Source of the DNA: CAXXHQ01 sp963665265
GTDB taxonomy: Bacteria > Planctomycetota > Planctomycetia > Pirellulales > Thermoguttaceae
Reading direction: 5' to 3'
DNA: 64,000 nt
Assembly (NCBI GenBank): GCA_963665265.2
Contig: OY762224.2
Location: forward strand, 1,798,001 to 1,862,000
Translations under genes and position numbers: made by a program
Part shown: positions 35,772 to 44,453 of the stretch, in pieces
How the letters are laid out: every line of letters starts with the position of its first letter
Numbering within the stretch: position 1 is the stretch's first letter
Notes under the pieces: model-generated
The model's database searches: none
Seen by the model: the letters and a program-made list of their open reading frames with translations, nothing else
What the model was told of the DNA's origin: nothing

Positions 35772-36776
35772 TTACTGCTCCCGTTTCACGACGAACTCGG
35801 TCAAGCCGATGAGGCTTGTCTTCGCTTCGCTTTCGGGCAACCGCATGACGGCGTCGGCCGCTTGACCGGCCAACTCGCGTGCCTTCGCCTTGGCGTAGTT
35901 CACCGCGTCGAATCGTTCTAGCCACGGGCGAAGCGCAGCCGCATGATGATTCCCTTCGGCCGTCAAAATGCTCTTGATCGTCTTTCGCTCCTCTTCCGAA
36001 GCCAGCGAAAGAACGCGAATCAACGGAAGCGTCGCCTTCTCCTTAATCAGGTCCGTTCCCAGCGACTTGCCGACCTTCGATTCGTCCCCTTCCAGATCAA
36101 GAACGTCGTCGGCAATTTGAAAAGATACGCCGAGCAAGTAGCCGTAATGCTGCGCCGCGGCGAGTTGTTTTGCGTCGGCCCCGGCGTAGTACGCGCCCAA
36201 TCGGCATGCCAAGGCGATCAACTCGGCCGTCTTGCCCGCTATGATTCTATAATATTCCTCTTCGCTTAGCTCGTAGTTCCCGCGATTTTCGATCTGTCGC
36301 AACTCTCCTTCGCAGATCGCCTTGGCGGCCGTGCTAAGTTCCCGTACCGCATACGAGTCTTTAACGGCTCCGACTAAGCAGAACGATCGCGCGAAAAGAT
36401 AATCGCCCAGTAGAACGCTCGCTTCGTTGTCCCAACGCGCATTGGCCGTGTCCAGATGCCGACGAATTTTCGCCTCGTCTAATACGTCGTCGTGGATGAG
36501 CGTGGCCGTATGGATCAACTCCAACGCGGCTCCGAGAGCTGTATGTTCCTCGACGACTTGGCCGCACGCCTTCGCCATGAGCAGAACTAACGCCGGGCGG
36601 AGCCGTTTTCCGCCGAGTCGAAATCCATGCTTCACCATCTGATCGACGAACGGATGATCGCTCCGAAGTTCTTCCCGGAGCAGATCTTCAATTTGCTGAA
36701 GATCGCCGCCGATCGGCGCGTACAGAGCTTGCAACGTTTCCGGAACCGGTCTTTGCTGCTTCAACATTTGATCCAT
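35772..36776 (-). CDS. Long-chain polyprenyl diphosphate synthase
   Basis: A 334-residue all-helical prenyltransferase. The first Asp-rich motif is LIHDDVLDEA (DDxxD, about residue 95) and the second is QIADDVLDLEGDESKVGKSL (about 222). KHGFRLGGKRLRPAL is the isopentenyl-diphosphate binding part. Small residues before the first motif (ATL) fit a long-chain product (hepta- to decaprenyl, for quinones) rather than farnesyl. Chain length is inferred. A TAGGGCG-type repeat begins one base after the stop. Confidence 0.92.
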   Translation of the reverse strand: MDQMLKQQRPVPETLQALYAPIGGDLQQIEDLLREELRSDHPFVDQMVKHGFRLGGKRLRPALVLLMAKACGQVVEEHTALGAALELIHTATLIHDDVLDEAKIRRHLDTANARWDNEASVLLGDYLFARSFCLVGAVKDSYAVRELSTAAKAICEGELRQIENRGNYELSEEEYYRIIAGKTAELIALACRLGAYYAGADAKQLAAAQHYGYLLGVSFQIADDVLDLEGDESKVGKSLGTDLIKEKATLPLIRVLSLASEEERKTIKSILTAEGNHHAAALRPWLERFDAVNYAKAKARELAGQAADAVMRLPESEAKTSLIGLTEFVVKREQ

Positions 36777-37070
36777 TCACACGGCCTTCCTAATCGGCTC
36801 TCGTTGCTTCAACTTAGAGATAACTAGATTCTAATGCCTCGCCCTGCTTCGTCGAGGGGCCAATTCGTCCCCCAAATTCTTCATTTCGCCCGCAACGAGC
36901 AAGCAAAAACGCAACTCCTTGTTTCGTAAGATGTTAGTCGCAGCATTGCGTTCTATCCTCGCCCCTTGCCGAATCTCGAAAAACTCCGGGTTCCGCTCGC
37001 TTTTCTCCCGGAGGGAAATAGTCCACAATGAAGCGTTGGCAAAGCAGAATTATTCTCGACGGATCCTGAT

Positions 37071-37697
37071 ATGGCAAATTTTCCCGTTTTAGTCCTCGGC
37101 ACCGCAAATCGCAAAAAAGGGCGTGAGCTTGCCGACCTCTTTTCCCCGCTTGGCCTTCAGCTCAAAACCCTCGCCGACTTCGGCGATCTTACCGCCGTTG
37201 AAGAAAACGGCGAAACCTTCGCCGATAACGCTAAAATAAAGGCTATCGGTTACGCAAAACAAACCGGCCATTGGGTCCTTGCCGACGACAGCGGCCTCAT
37301 GGTCGACGCTTTAGACGGCGCTCCCGGCGTCTTTTCCGCTCGCTACGCCGGGCCCGGGGCCGACGATAAAGCGAATAATCAACTGCTCCTCGAAAACCTA
37401 CAATCCGTCCCTGCGGAAAAGCGTTCCGCTCGATTCGTCTGCCACATCGCCTTGGCCGATAATCAGGGAACCATCCGCGCGGAGAGCGAATCGGCATGTC
37501 GAGGCCGGATTTTGTCCGAATTGCACGGCGTCGAAGGCTTTGGCTACGATCCTTTGTTTGAAATTCCCGAATATCACCGGACTTTCGCCGAATTCGGCCT
37601 GACGGTCAAATCGGTCCTTAGCCATCGCGCGAGAGCTTGCCGAGCGATCATTCCGGCCCTAATCGCCCTGCTCGACGCCGGAAAAATCTCCCCGTAA
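37071..37697 (+). CDS. rdgB: RdgB/HAM1 non-canonical purine NTP pyrophosphatase
   Basis: A 208-residue house-cleaning enzyme that hydrolyses ITP, dITP and XTP. Visible are LGTANRKKGRELADLF at the start (usually TxNxxK), NAKIKAIGYAKQTGHWVLADDSGLMVDALDG with the catalytic acidic DDSG, GVFSARYAG, and FGYDPLFEIPEYHRTFAEF followed by SHRARA. All are hallmark ITPase motifs. The gap on its left (36777-37070) shows no gene. Confidence 0.94.
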   Translation: MANFPVLVLGTANRKKGRELADLFSPLGLQLKTLADFGDLTAVEENGETFADNAKIKAIGYAKQTGHWVLADDSGLMVDALDGAPGVFSARYAGPGADDKANNQLLLENLQSVPAEKRSARFVCHIALADNQGTIRAESESACRGRILSELHGVEGFGYDPLFEIPEYHRTFAEFGLTVKSVLSHRARACRAIIPALIALLDAGKISP

Positions 37698-37854
37698 AGC
37701 AGTTTTTCCGCAATCGTCCCGAGGCCCCCAAAACACCGCCGATTGACACTTCCTCCCCGCTGGGGTAGAAAAAACTGTTCCGTAGCCGCTTTGCCCGCCT
37801 TACCGTCAAGCTTTGTTTTCGCCCCCAAAAACTTAATCGCAGGCCCCGCCAAGC

Positions 37855-38976
37855 ATGGGAAAAGCCAAACCGAAGCTCGACGACGCCCCCGTTTCCAAAC
37901 GCAGGCCGCGCAAGGCGGATCCGCTTGGGAAGGAACTTGCCCAGCTCGACGCCGAAATCCTGCGTCTGATGGAACGCCGAGCGCAAACCGCCATTGACGC
38001 CGCCGCTCAGGCGACCGTCGAGGAATCGGAGCCGTCGCTTGCCGACGCCGACGAAGCGATACGCCAAATTGCGGCCGCGTCGAAAGGCCCGTTGACGACT
38101 AAAACAGTCGAAGCGGTTTTTCGCGAATTGTTGAGCGGTTGCCGGGCGTTAGTGAAATTGCCTCGCGTGGCGATCTTGGGGCCGCTTTACAGCTACAGCC
38201 ACATCGCGGCCATCCGCCGTTTTGGACAAAGCGTCGAATACGTGCCGGTCGGCAATATTCCCGCCGTTTTCGAGGAAGTCTCTCGCGGGCAGTCCGAATT
38301 CGGCCTCGTTCCGATAGAAAACTCGACCGACGGTCGCGTGGTCGACACGCTAGACATGTTCGTTCGCATGCCGGTGCCGGTTACGGGCCAAATCGATTTG
38401 CAAATTCATCACGCATTGTTGGCGAAATGCCCGCGCAGCGAGATTAAAGAGATATACAGCAAAGTCCAGCCTTTTTCGCAGTGCAGGAATTGGCTGGCGA
38501 AGCATTTGCCCGGCGCTCAGTTGGTCGAAGTTACCAGCACGTCGACGGCGGCGCAGTTGGCGGCGGAGAAGCCCCATGCCGCGGCGATCGCCAGCGTTCA
38601 GGCCGGCGTGCATTACGGTTTGGACATTTTGGCGGAAAAAATCGAAGACAATCCGTCGAATGTAACCCGTTTCGCCGTAATTGGCGGCAAAACGCCGGAA
38701 AAAACCGGCGACGATCGCACCGCCTTGTTGTTCCAAGTCGAACATCGCCCCGGCGCTTTGGCCGAAGCGATGACGATTTTCAAAAAACAACGTTTGAATA
38801 TGACCTGGATCGAATCGTTTCCCATCGCGGGAAGCGAGCGTTTCTATTTGTTTTTCGTCGAGATGGAAGGGCATCAAACCGATACCCGGTTCCGTCGCGC
38901 ATTGGCACTCTTGAAGCGAAAGACGTTGCGTTTGGACGTGCTCGGCTCGTACCCGGCCGCAACGGTCGCGGAATAG
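37855..38976 (+). CDS. pheA: Prephenate dehydratase with N-terminal chorismate-mutase-like segment
   Basis: A 373-residue enzyme of phenylalanine synthesis. About 25-110 resembles an AroQ chorismate mutase (LGKELAQLDAEILRLMERRAQ) but only the Leu-Asp-x-x-Ile-Leu frame is clear. The dehydratase domain at about 115-290 has VAILGPLYSYSHIAA, ENSTDGRVVDTLDMF and NVTRFAVIGG with the catalytic Thr-Arg-Phe. An ACT domain follows (LLFQVEHRPGALAEAMTIF), with a conserved-looking ESFP effector region, so phenylalanine feedback is expected. The gene starts with a basic linker MGKAKPKLDD. The next gene tpiA follows after 66 bases. Confidence 0.93.
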   Translation: MGKAKPKLDDAPVSKRRPRKADPLGKELAQLDAEILRLMERRAQTAIDAAAQATVEESEPSLADADEAIRQIAAASKGPLTTKTVEAVFRELLSGCRALVKLPRVAILGPLYSYSHIAAIRRFGQSVEYVPVGNIPAVFEEVSRGQSEFGLVPIENSTDGRVVDTLDMFVRMPVPVTGQIDLQIHHALLAKCPRSEIKEIYSKVQPFSQCRNWLAKHLPGAQLVEVTSTSTAAQLAAEKPHAAAIASVQAGVHYGLDILAEKIEDNPSNVTRFAVIGGKTPEKTGDDRTALLFQVEHRPGALAEAMTIFKKQRLNMTWIESFPIAGSERFYLFFVEMEGHQTDTRFRRALALLKRKTLRLDVLGSYPAATVAE

Positions 38977-39042
38977 AGTCGCCGCCCGATCCGCCCCCTT
39001 GGCCCCCTAAAACCTCAATCAAAATATTGCGAAGGAGTTAGA

Positions 39043-39804
39043 ATGCGTCGACCGTTTATTGCCGGCAATTGGAAAATGAATTTGGATCGTGCGAAGGCCG
39101 TCGCTTTGGCTGAAGGCGTGGCGAAAGCCGCCGCTTCGGTCGAAGGGGTCGATATGGCGGTTTGCCCGCCGAGTTGCTATCTGGAAGCGGTCGGCAAGGC
39201 GGTCGCCGGCTCGAAGGTCGCGCTGGGCGCTCAAAACATGTATCACGAGAAGGAAGGCGCGTTCACCGGCGAACTGAGCGCCTCGATGCTCTTGGACGTC
39301 GGCTGCAAGTACGTGATCCTCGGCCACAGCGAACGCCGCCACATTTTGGGCGAGACCGACGCCGACATCAATAAGAAGGTTCTCGCGGCTTTGGCCGCCG
39401 GATTGAGCCCGATCGTTTGCGTCGGCGAGCTTCTCTCGGAGCGTGAAGCCGGAAAGACGGCCGAAGTGATCCGCACGCAGTTCGACGGTTCGTTGGCCGG
39501 TTTGACCGAAGAGCAGATGTTGAAGATCGTCATTGCTTACGAGCCGGTTTGGGCGATCGGAACGGGCAAAGTGGCGACCCCCCAACAAGCGGAGGAAGTG
39601 CATAGCGATCTTCGCAAGTTGATTGCGAATCGCTACAATCAAAACGTCGCCGACTCGATCTGCATTCAATACGGCGGATCGGTGAAGCCGGACAATGCGG
39701 CCGAACTCCTCGCGCAGCCGAACATCGACGGCGCATTGGTGGGGGGCGCCGCCCTGAAGGTCGACCAATTCATGGGAATTGTCGCCGGCGCGACGAAAAA
39801 ATAA
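39043..39804 (+). CDS. tpiA: Triosephosphate isomerase
   Basis: A 253-residue TIM barrel of glycolysis. Catalytic residues are all present: Asn and Lys in FIAGNWKMNLD, His in VILGHSERRHILGETD, and Glu in AYEPVWAIGTGKVATPQQAEEVH. The phosphate-binding IQYGGSVKPDNAAELL and GALVGGAALK follow. AAGGAGTTAGA precedes the ATG. A terminator follows. Confidence 0.97.
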   Translation: MRRPFIAGNWKMNLDRAKAVALAEGVAKAAASVEGVDMAVCPPSCYLEAVGKAVAGSKVALGAQNMYHEKEGAFTGELSASMLLDVGCKYVILGHSERRHILGETDADINKKVLAALAAGLSPIVCVGELLSEREAGKTAEVIRTQFDGSLAGLTEEQMLKIVIAYEPVWAIGTGKVATPQQAEEVHSDLRKLIANRYNQNVADSICIQYGGSVKPDNAAELLAQPNIDGALVGGAALKVDQFMGIVAGATKK

Positions 39805-39843
39805 CTTCCCCCCGTTGTGGGAATTGGGAAAATCGCGCATACT

Positions 39844-39893
39844 AAACGGTTTCCGGCATTTCGCTCCGCGCGAAATGCCGAAGCCGTTTTGTT
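39844..39893 (+). terminator. Terminator after tpiA
   Basis: AAACGG..CGGCATTTCGC pairs with GCGAAATGCCG..CCGTTTT, giving an 11-bp inner stem plus an outer arm, and TTTTGTTT follows. It lies 39 bases after the tpiA stop. Confidence 0.85.
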
Positions 39894-39918
39894 TCGCTTG
39901 TTAACATGAACAAATCGC

Positions 39919-39952
39919 CTAGGGCATGAGGCCCCGGGAAGCCCTTTTTTTC
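39919..39952 (+). terminator. Second hairpin with T7 tract in front of secG
   Basis: AGGGC and GCCCT enclose GGCCCCGGG-type pairs, followed by seven T residues. It ends 20 bases before the secG ATG, so it would be a poor place for a terminator of tpiA alone. Attenuation of read-through into secG is possible. Confidence 0.55.
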
Positions 39953-39970
39953 ATTTCGTGAAGGAAAGCC

Positions 39971-40378
39971 ATGCTGCCGTATCTTTGCATGATATTGTTG
40001 TTGCTCGTATCGGTCTTTTTGATCGTCTTAGTGCTCGTGCAACGAGGCAAAGGGGGCGGACTTGCCGGCGCGTTGGGCGGCATGGGCGGTCAAAGCGCCT
40101 TCGGAGCGAAGGCCGGCGACCTTTTCACTCGAGTGACCATCGTCGTGGCCGCCGTGTGGATTCTCCTTTGCATAGTTTCCATTAAGGTTCTTAAGTTCAG
40201 CCACGAGAGCCCTCTTAGCGTGGGAACGGACGTGACGCAATCGGCTCCGGCGGCCGGACCGGGCGAAGGCGCTCCTGCAGCTCCCGCGAAGCAAAGCGCT
40301 CCGACCGCGGAATTGCCCGCCTCGGATAACACCCCCAAATCTGGTTCGAATTCAGTTCCCGCCGAACCGGCGAAGTAG
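39971..40378 (+). CDS. secG: Preprotein translocase subunit SecG
   Basis: A 135-residue inner-membrane protein. The two transmembrane helices are LCMILLLLVSVFLIVLVLVQ (about 5-24) and VTIVVAAVWILLCIVSIKVL (about 54-73), joined by the typical loop RGKGGGLAGALGGMGGQSAFGAKAG. The C-terminal ~60 residues form an Ala/Pro/Ser-rich tail absent in E. coli SecG. GAAGGAAAGCC lies before the ATG. Confidence 0.95.
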   Translation: MLPYLCMILLLLVSVFLIVLVLVQRGKGGGLAGALGGMGGQSAFGAKAGDLFTRVTIVVAAVWILLCIVSIKVLKFSHESPLSVGTDVTQSAPAAGPGEGAPAAPAKQSAPTAELPASDNTPKSGSNSVPAEPAK

Positions 40379-40509
40379 CGCATAGTCGCGATTTGAACGA
40401 TCCGTCGAACGATAATCCCGCGACCTTTCCTTGCGGCGAAAAGCGTTCGACGGGATTTCGCTTTCTTGAAATGGCGTTGCCCACGTAATTTTTCGGAGTC
40501 GCACCTACG

Positions 40510-41394
40510 ATGCTGTTGAGCATGACCGGTTTCGGCGAAGGACGCTGCCAGGAGAACGGCTTGACCGTTTCCGTCGAGGCGCGCACCGTCAATAGCCGGT
40601 ATTTCAAGCTCTCCGTTCGCGCGACCGAAGGCTACGGGATGCTTGAGCCGTTGATTGAAGAGGAGATTCGCAAGTCGATTCACCGCGGCACCATTCAAGT
40701 CGCGTTGCGTGTGGACCGAAAACGGCCCGTCGAAGATTTTCGCATTAACGCCGAGGTGCTCGAGCGCTACCGCTCGCAGCTCGAAGAATTGCGAACGCAG
40801 TGGCATGCAGGGAGCGACATTTCGCTCGACGCTTTATTGACGCTCCCCGGCGTGGTCGACGACTCTTCGGCCGCCGACCGCGACTTGGCCGCCGAATGGC
40901 CGACGATCAACAAAGCGATCGCCGCGGCCATGGAAACGCTGGGACGCATGCGTTCGAAAGAGGGCGCGGCGATGGCGGCCGATTTATCGGCCAATTGCAA
41001 AGCGGTCGCGGCTTCGCTCGCCGAGATCGAAGTTCGAGCTCCGCTCGTCGCCGAGGACTATCGCGTTCGTTTGCACGATCGATTGGCGAAGGCCTTGGCC
41101 GAGCATTCGGTCTCGCTTGAACCGGGCGACTTGCTCAAGGATGTTAGCTTATTCGCCGATCGCGCCGACATATCGGAAGAGATCGTCCGCTTGCGAAGCC
41201 ATTGCGAGCAATTTCTGGCCACGCTGAACGCTCCGGAAAGCTCCGGCCGAAAGCTGGAGTTCCTCTCGCAAGAGATGATTCGCGAGACGAACACGATCGG
41301 CTCGAAGGCGAACGACGTGACGATTGCGCGGCATGTGATCGAAATTAAAACCGCGATCGAACGCATCCGGGAAATGGTTCAAAACGTCGAGTAA
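40510..41394 (+). CDS. yicC: YicC-family endoribonuclease
   Basis: A 294-residue protein. The N-terminal YicC_N domain opens LLSMTGFGEGRCQENGLTVSVEARTVNSRYFK; the C-terminal DUF1732 has VRLRSHCEQFLATLNAPESSGRKLEFLSQEM and REMNTIGSK-like RETNTIGSKANDVTIAR. YicC proteins are now regarded as endoribonucleases acting on small RNAs. It heads the conserved order yicC-gmk-rpoZ-coaBC; the next gene starts five bases after its stop. Confidence 0.95.
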   Translation: MLLSMTGFGEGRCQENGLTVSVEARTVNSRYFKLSVRATEGYGMLEPLIEEEIRKSIHRGTIQVALRVDRKRPVEDFRINAEVLERYRSQLEELRTQWHAGSDISLDALLTLPGVVDDSSAADRDLAAEWPTINKAIAAAMETLGRMRSKEGAAMAADLSANCKAVAASLAEIEVRAPLVAEDYRVRLHDRLAKALAEHSVSLEPGDLLKDVSLFADRADISEEIVRLRSHCEQFLATLNAPESSGRKLEFLSQEMIRETNTIGSKANDVTIARHVIEIKTAIERIREMVQNVE

Positions 41395-41399
41395 CCTGC

Positions 41400-41990
41400 A
41401 TGCCGAACGCCGCCGGGAAAGTCGTGATCGTCTCCGGGCCGTCCGGAGCGGGCAAAACGACGCTGATGAAGCGAGTGTACGAACGTCGCCCCGTTCCGTT
41501 ACGGGTGAGCGTTTCGGCCACGACTCGCTCGCCGAGACCCGGCGAAGTTGACGGTCGAGATTATTATTTTTTGTCGAAGGACGATTTCCTCGCCAAACGA
41601 GAGCGGGGCGAGTTCCTCGAATCGTTCGAGGTCTTCGGCAAAGGACATTGGTACGGCACGCCGTGGAGCGAATTGAACGACGGATTCGCGGCGGGGAGTT
41701 GGGTCGTATTGGAGATTGACGTGCAAGGCGCGATCGCCGTCATGGAGCGATTCCCCGACGCATTGTCCATTTTCATTAGTCCCGGCTCGGCCGAAGAATT
41801 GGAAAAACGGCTGCGAGGACGAGGCACCGAGGCCGAAGAGGCCGTGCAACGCCGCTTGCGGCAAGCGAATCAAGAGTTGGCGGTCGCCGATCGCTATCGT
41901 TACCAAGTGGTGAACGACAGCTTGGATCGGGCCGTCGAGGAAATTTGTCAGATCATCGTTAAAGAATGGGAGAAATGTCGCAATGCTTGA
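41400..41990 (+). CDS. gmk: Guanylate kinase
   Basis: A 196-residue nucleotide kinase making GDP from GMP. The P-loop is VIVSGPSGAGKTTLMKRV, the GMP-binding part is VSATTRSPRPGEVDGRDYYFLSKDDF, and EIDVQGAIAVME and FISPGSAEELEKRLRGRG follow. The 3' end overlaps the next gene rpoZ by eight bases, so they are translated together. Confidence 0.96.
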   Translation: MPNAAGKVVIVSGPSGAGKTTLMKRVYERRPVPLRVSVSATTRSPRPGEVDGRDYYFLSKDDFLAKRERGEFLESFEVFGKGHWYGTPWSELNDGFAAGSWVVLEIDVQGAIAVMERFPDALSIFISPGSAEELEKRLRGRGTEAEEAVQRRLRQANQELAVADRYRYQVVNDSLDRAVEEICQIIVKEWEKCRNA

Positions 41991-42243
41991 CGCCTTACGA
42001 GAAGACGCCATTGTGAAAAAAGTCGGCGGCCGGTTCAAGCTTTCCACCTTGATCCAAAAACGGCTCGTGGCCTTGGTCCACGGCGCTCGACCGTTGGTCA
42101 ACACGAAGACCGACAACAAGATGCAAATCGTCATCGACGAAATTCTCCAGGACAAGATTTACCTGGACACCGAGATGAACGTTCAGAAGGCCGTGCCCCA
42201 AGCGGTCGCCGGTCCCGCGGAAATCGATTTTAACGATTTGTAA
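41983..42243 (+). CDS. rpoZ: RNA polymerase omega subunit
   Basis: An 86-residue small protein with VGGRFKLSTLIQKRLVALVHGARPLV, the omega core (family: RyxLvxlaakRArql), and a Gln/Val/Asp tail. It promotes assembly of RNA polymerase through beta-prime. Position between gmk and the coaBC pair supports it strongly. The sequence is divergent, so the identity rests partly on context. Confidence 0.88.
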   Translation: MLDALREDAIVKKVGGRFKLSTLIQKRLVALVHGARPLVNTKTDNKMQIVIDEILQDKIYLDTEMNVQKAVPQAVAGPAEIDFNDL

Positions 42244-42281
42244 ACGAGCGGTCGGCAAACTCTTTCGAGGCGACGGAAGTC

Positions 42282-42815
42282 ATGCAAGGTCGAGAAATAC
42301 TCATCGGCGTGACCGGCGGCATTGCCGCTTATAAAACCGCCGCGCTCGTCAGTAAACTCACTCAAGCCGGAGCGGGCGTGCAAGTCATCATGACCCGCTC
42401 CGCCGCGAAGTTGGTCGGTCCTCAGACCTTCGAGGCGCTTTCCGGTCGGCCCGTCCAACTTGAAGTGTTCGGCACCGGCTCGCATCCGCATATCGAAACC
42501 GCGCGAAAGGCCGATCTGTTTTGCATCGCCCCCGCCACCGCCAACATCCTGGCGAAAGCCGCCTGCGGATTGGCCGACGATTTAGTCAGCACCGTCGTTC
42601 TTTCTTTTGACGGTCCGATTCTTTTGGCCCCGGCGATGAACTCGGTCATGTGGAGCAAGCCCTCGGTTCGCCGTAACGTCGCGCAATTGCGCGAAGACGG
42701 CTTCAAATTCGTCGAGCCCGAGGCCGGGCATTTGAGTTGCGGCGAGATCGGACCGGGACGCATGGCCGAGCCGGAAACCATTTTCGCCGCTATCGCCGCC
42801 GAATTGCGAAAGTGA
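42282..42815 (+). CDS. coaC: Phosphopantothenoylcysteine decarboxylase (CoaC), separate protein
   Basis: A 177-residue flavoprotein of coenzyme A synthesis that decarboxylates 4'-phosphopantothenoylcysteine. Motifs: GVTGGIAAYKTAALVSKL (FMN), HIETARKADLFCIAPATANILAKAA with the active His, PAMNSVMW, and the substrate clamp AGHLSCGEIGPGRMAEPE with the conserved Cys. In most bacteria this is the N-terminal half of a CoaBC fusion of about 400 residues; here it ends and a new gene begins 50 bases later. Confidence 0.94.
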   Translation: MQGREILIGVTGGIAAYKTAALVSKLTQAGAGVQVIMTRSAAKLVGPQTFEALSGRPVQLEVFGTGSHPHIETARKADLFCIAPATANILAKAACGLADDLVSTVVLSFDGPILLAPAMNSVMWSKPSVRRNVAQLREDGFKFVEPEAGHLSCGEIGPGRMAEPETIFAAIAAELRK

Positions 42816-42865
42816 GCGCTCGCTCTCGTTTAGCGAACTTGCGTTGACCGAAACGGAGGAACGAA

Positions 42866-43507
42866 ATGGCGCGAATTCTAATTACCTCCGGACCGACGCG
42901 ACAATATATCGATCCTGTCCGCTATCTGACCAACGCATCGAGCGGACGCATGGGAGTCGCTCTGGCCTCGGCAGCGATAGAACTCGGGCATCAAGTCGTC
43001 GTCGTCTCGGGACCAGTTGACGTTCGTTATCCCGTTCAAGCCGAAGTCATTCACGTCATTTCGACGGAAGACATGCTCGAAGCTTGCCTAGAGGTCTTTC
43101 CTGAGTGCGACGGCCTAATCGCCGCCGCCGCTCCGTCCGATTACCGGCCGATCGAAGTCGCGCAAAGCAAAATCCGCAAGACCGGCGAAGCGCTGACGCT
43201 CAAGTTGGTCGAAACGCCCGACGTCGTCGCCTTGCTTGGCGCCGTCCGCCAACGCCAATGGATGGTCGCCTTCGCGCTCGAGACCGAAGATATTCGTCTT
43301 CACGCCATGCAAAAGCTTGAGCGAAAAAACTGCGACTTGATCGTGGCGAACGGCCCCGAAACGGTCAGCTCGACGCATGCCGTGGCCGAGGTTCTCGACG
43401 ATACGGGCGAAGTCGTCGCCTCATGTTCCGGCGAAAAAACGGCCGTCGCTCGGCAAATCCTAAAAGTCGTGCAAGAGCGGTTGATCGACGCCGCAACGAA
43501 TGAATAG
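42866..43507 (+). CDS. coaB: Phosphopantothenate-cysteine ligase (CoaB), separate protein
   Basis: A 213-residue enzyme that joins 4'-phosphopantothenate and cysteine. Seen are ILITSGPTRQYIDPVRYLTNASSGRMG, VVVVSGPVDVRYP, AAAAPSDYRP, KLVETPDVVALLG, VAFALETED and KLERKNCDLIVANG with the catalytic Lys region. CGGAGGAACGAA precedes the ATG, so it has its own ribosome site. The protein completes the split coaC-coaB pair. Confidence 0.94.
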   Translation: MARILITSGPTRQYIDPVRYLTNASSGRMGVALASAAIELGHQVVVVSGPVDVRYPVQAEVIHVISTEDMLEACLEVFPECDGLIAAAAPSDYRPIEVAQSKIRKTGEALTLKLVETPDVVALLGAVRQRQWMVAFALETEDIRLHAMQKLERKNCDLIVANGPETVSSTHAVAEVLDDTGEVVASCSGEKTAVARQILKVVQERLIDAATNE

Positions 43508-43513
43508 CGACGG

Positions 43514-44356
43514 TCACTCTATTTCCGTCCAAACGACCGGATGGTCCGAGGCGTCGGTCTTTTCGATTCCGGCCGCAACGGCCTTTAGCCCGCGCAATAG
43601 AATCCAATCGATATGGTCGGCCGTTTTCTCTCGGGGCGCCAGCTCCAGAGGATCGACGACGCCCGACGACTTCTTAAGCTTCTCGATGATCGGCTCCGCC
43701 TCGGTCGAATTGAGATCGCCCAGCAAAACGGCCGGTTCTTTGAGCGATAAAAAAAGCGACGCGGCCGCTTCAAGTTGATTGCGTCGCTCTTCGTCGTAGC
43801 GTTGATTGAGGTGCGTAATGAGAACTTGAATCTCTCGATCAGGCGATTTTTCGGTCGAAGCCGACAGACGCACAAGAACCATGTTGCGGTAACTTAGGTC
43901 GAGCTTGCGCGGAAGCGGAATCCGTTGCCACGATACGATCGGCGCTTTGGTGAGGAATCCGTTGCCGAACTCGCGAAAATGCCATTGACGGACGGAAGGA
44001 GCGAATAGCGAAGCCATGCCGAGCTTTTGGCCGAGGAGCGACGCCTGATCGCCTTCGCCCGGCCAATCGACGCCGCCGACTTCGTTCAGAGCGACGAAAT
44101 CGGCGTTTTTCAGGGCCACGGCGATCCGATCGACGTCGTATCGCCCGTCTTCGCCGTAGCAGCTATGGACGTTAAAAGTCGCTAGTCGCAGCGTTTTACG
44201 CGCGAAAGCCCCCTGTCGGGCGTCGGCGAGGTTTTTTTCCCCCTCAAGGCGAGTTCCGAACGCCGGGCCGGTCGGTTGACGCAGCGAAGCGTGCCAAACG
44301 AGGCCTCCGCAGAGCAAAACGCAGGTCCAAAATAGGGGGCTTTTCAGCTTTTTCAT
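43514..44356 (-). CDS. Endonuclease/exonuclease/phosphatase-family protein, exported
   Basis: A 280-residue protein with an N-terminal signal or anchor (SPLFWTCVLLCGGLVWHASL). EEP fold motifs: LRLATFNVHSCYGEDGRYD, FVALNEVGG (metal Glu), LITHLNQR (His), VLLGDLNSTEAEP (Asp-x-Asn), DHIDWILL and the final ASDHPVVWTEI (Asp-His). All metal and catalytic residues are present. The substrate could be DNA, a phosphoinositide-like lipid or another phosphodiester outside the cytoplasm. It converges with coaB, six bases apart. Confidence 0.85.
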   Translation of the reverse strand: MKKLKSPLFWTCVLLCGGLVWHASLRQPTGPAFGTRLEGEKNLADARQGAFARKTLRLATFNVHSCYGEDGRYDVDRIAVALKNADFVALNEVGGVDWPGEGDQASLLGQKLGMASLFAPSVRQWHFREFGNGFLTKAPIVSWQRIPLPRKLDLSYRNMVLVRLSASTEKSPDREIQVLITHLNQRYDEERRNQLEAAASLFLSLKEPAVLLGDLNSTEAEPIIEKLKKSSGVVDPLELAPREKTADHIDWILLRGLKAVAAGIEKTDASDHPVVWTEIE

Positions 44357-44453
44357 GTTGCGGATAAATGGCTAAAACGGTATCTTTCACACGCTATTTC
44401 CCTCGGCCGAGGTTCGTGCGGCGGCCGTTTTTCGCGGAAAGGATTCCGACATA

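Noticed and set aside
36831..37028. Minus-strand frame of 65 codons between polyprenyl synthase and rdgB
   Set aside because: No ribosome site, no conserved feature; the gap is short and AT content suggests promoter sequence.
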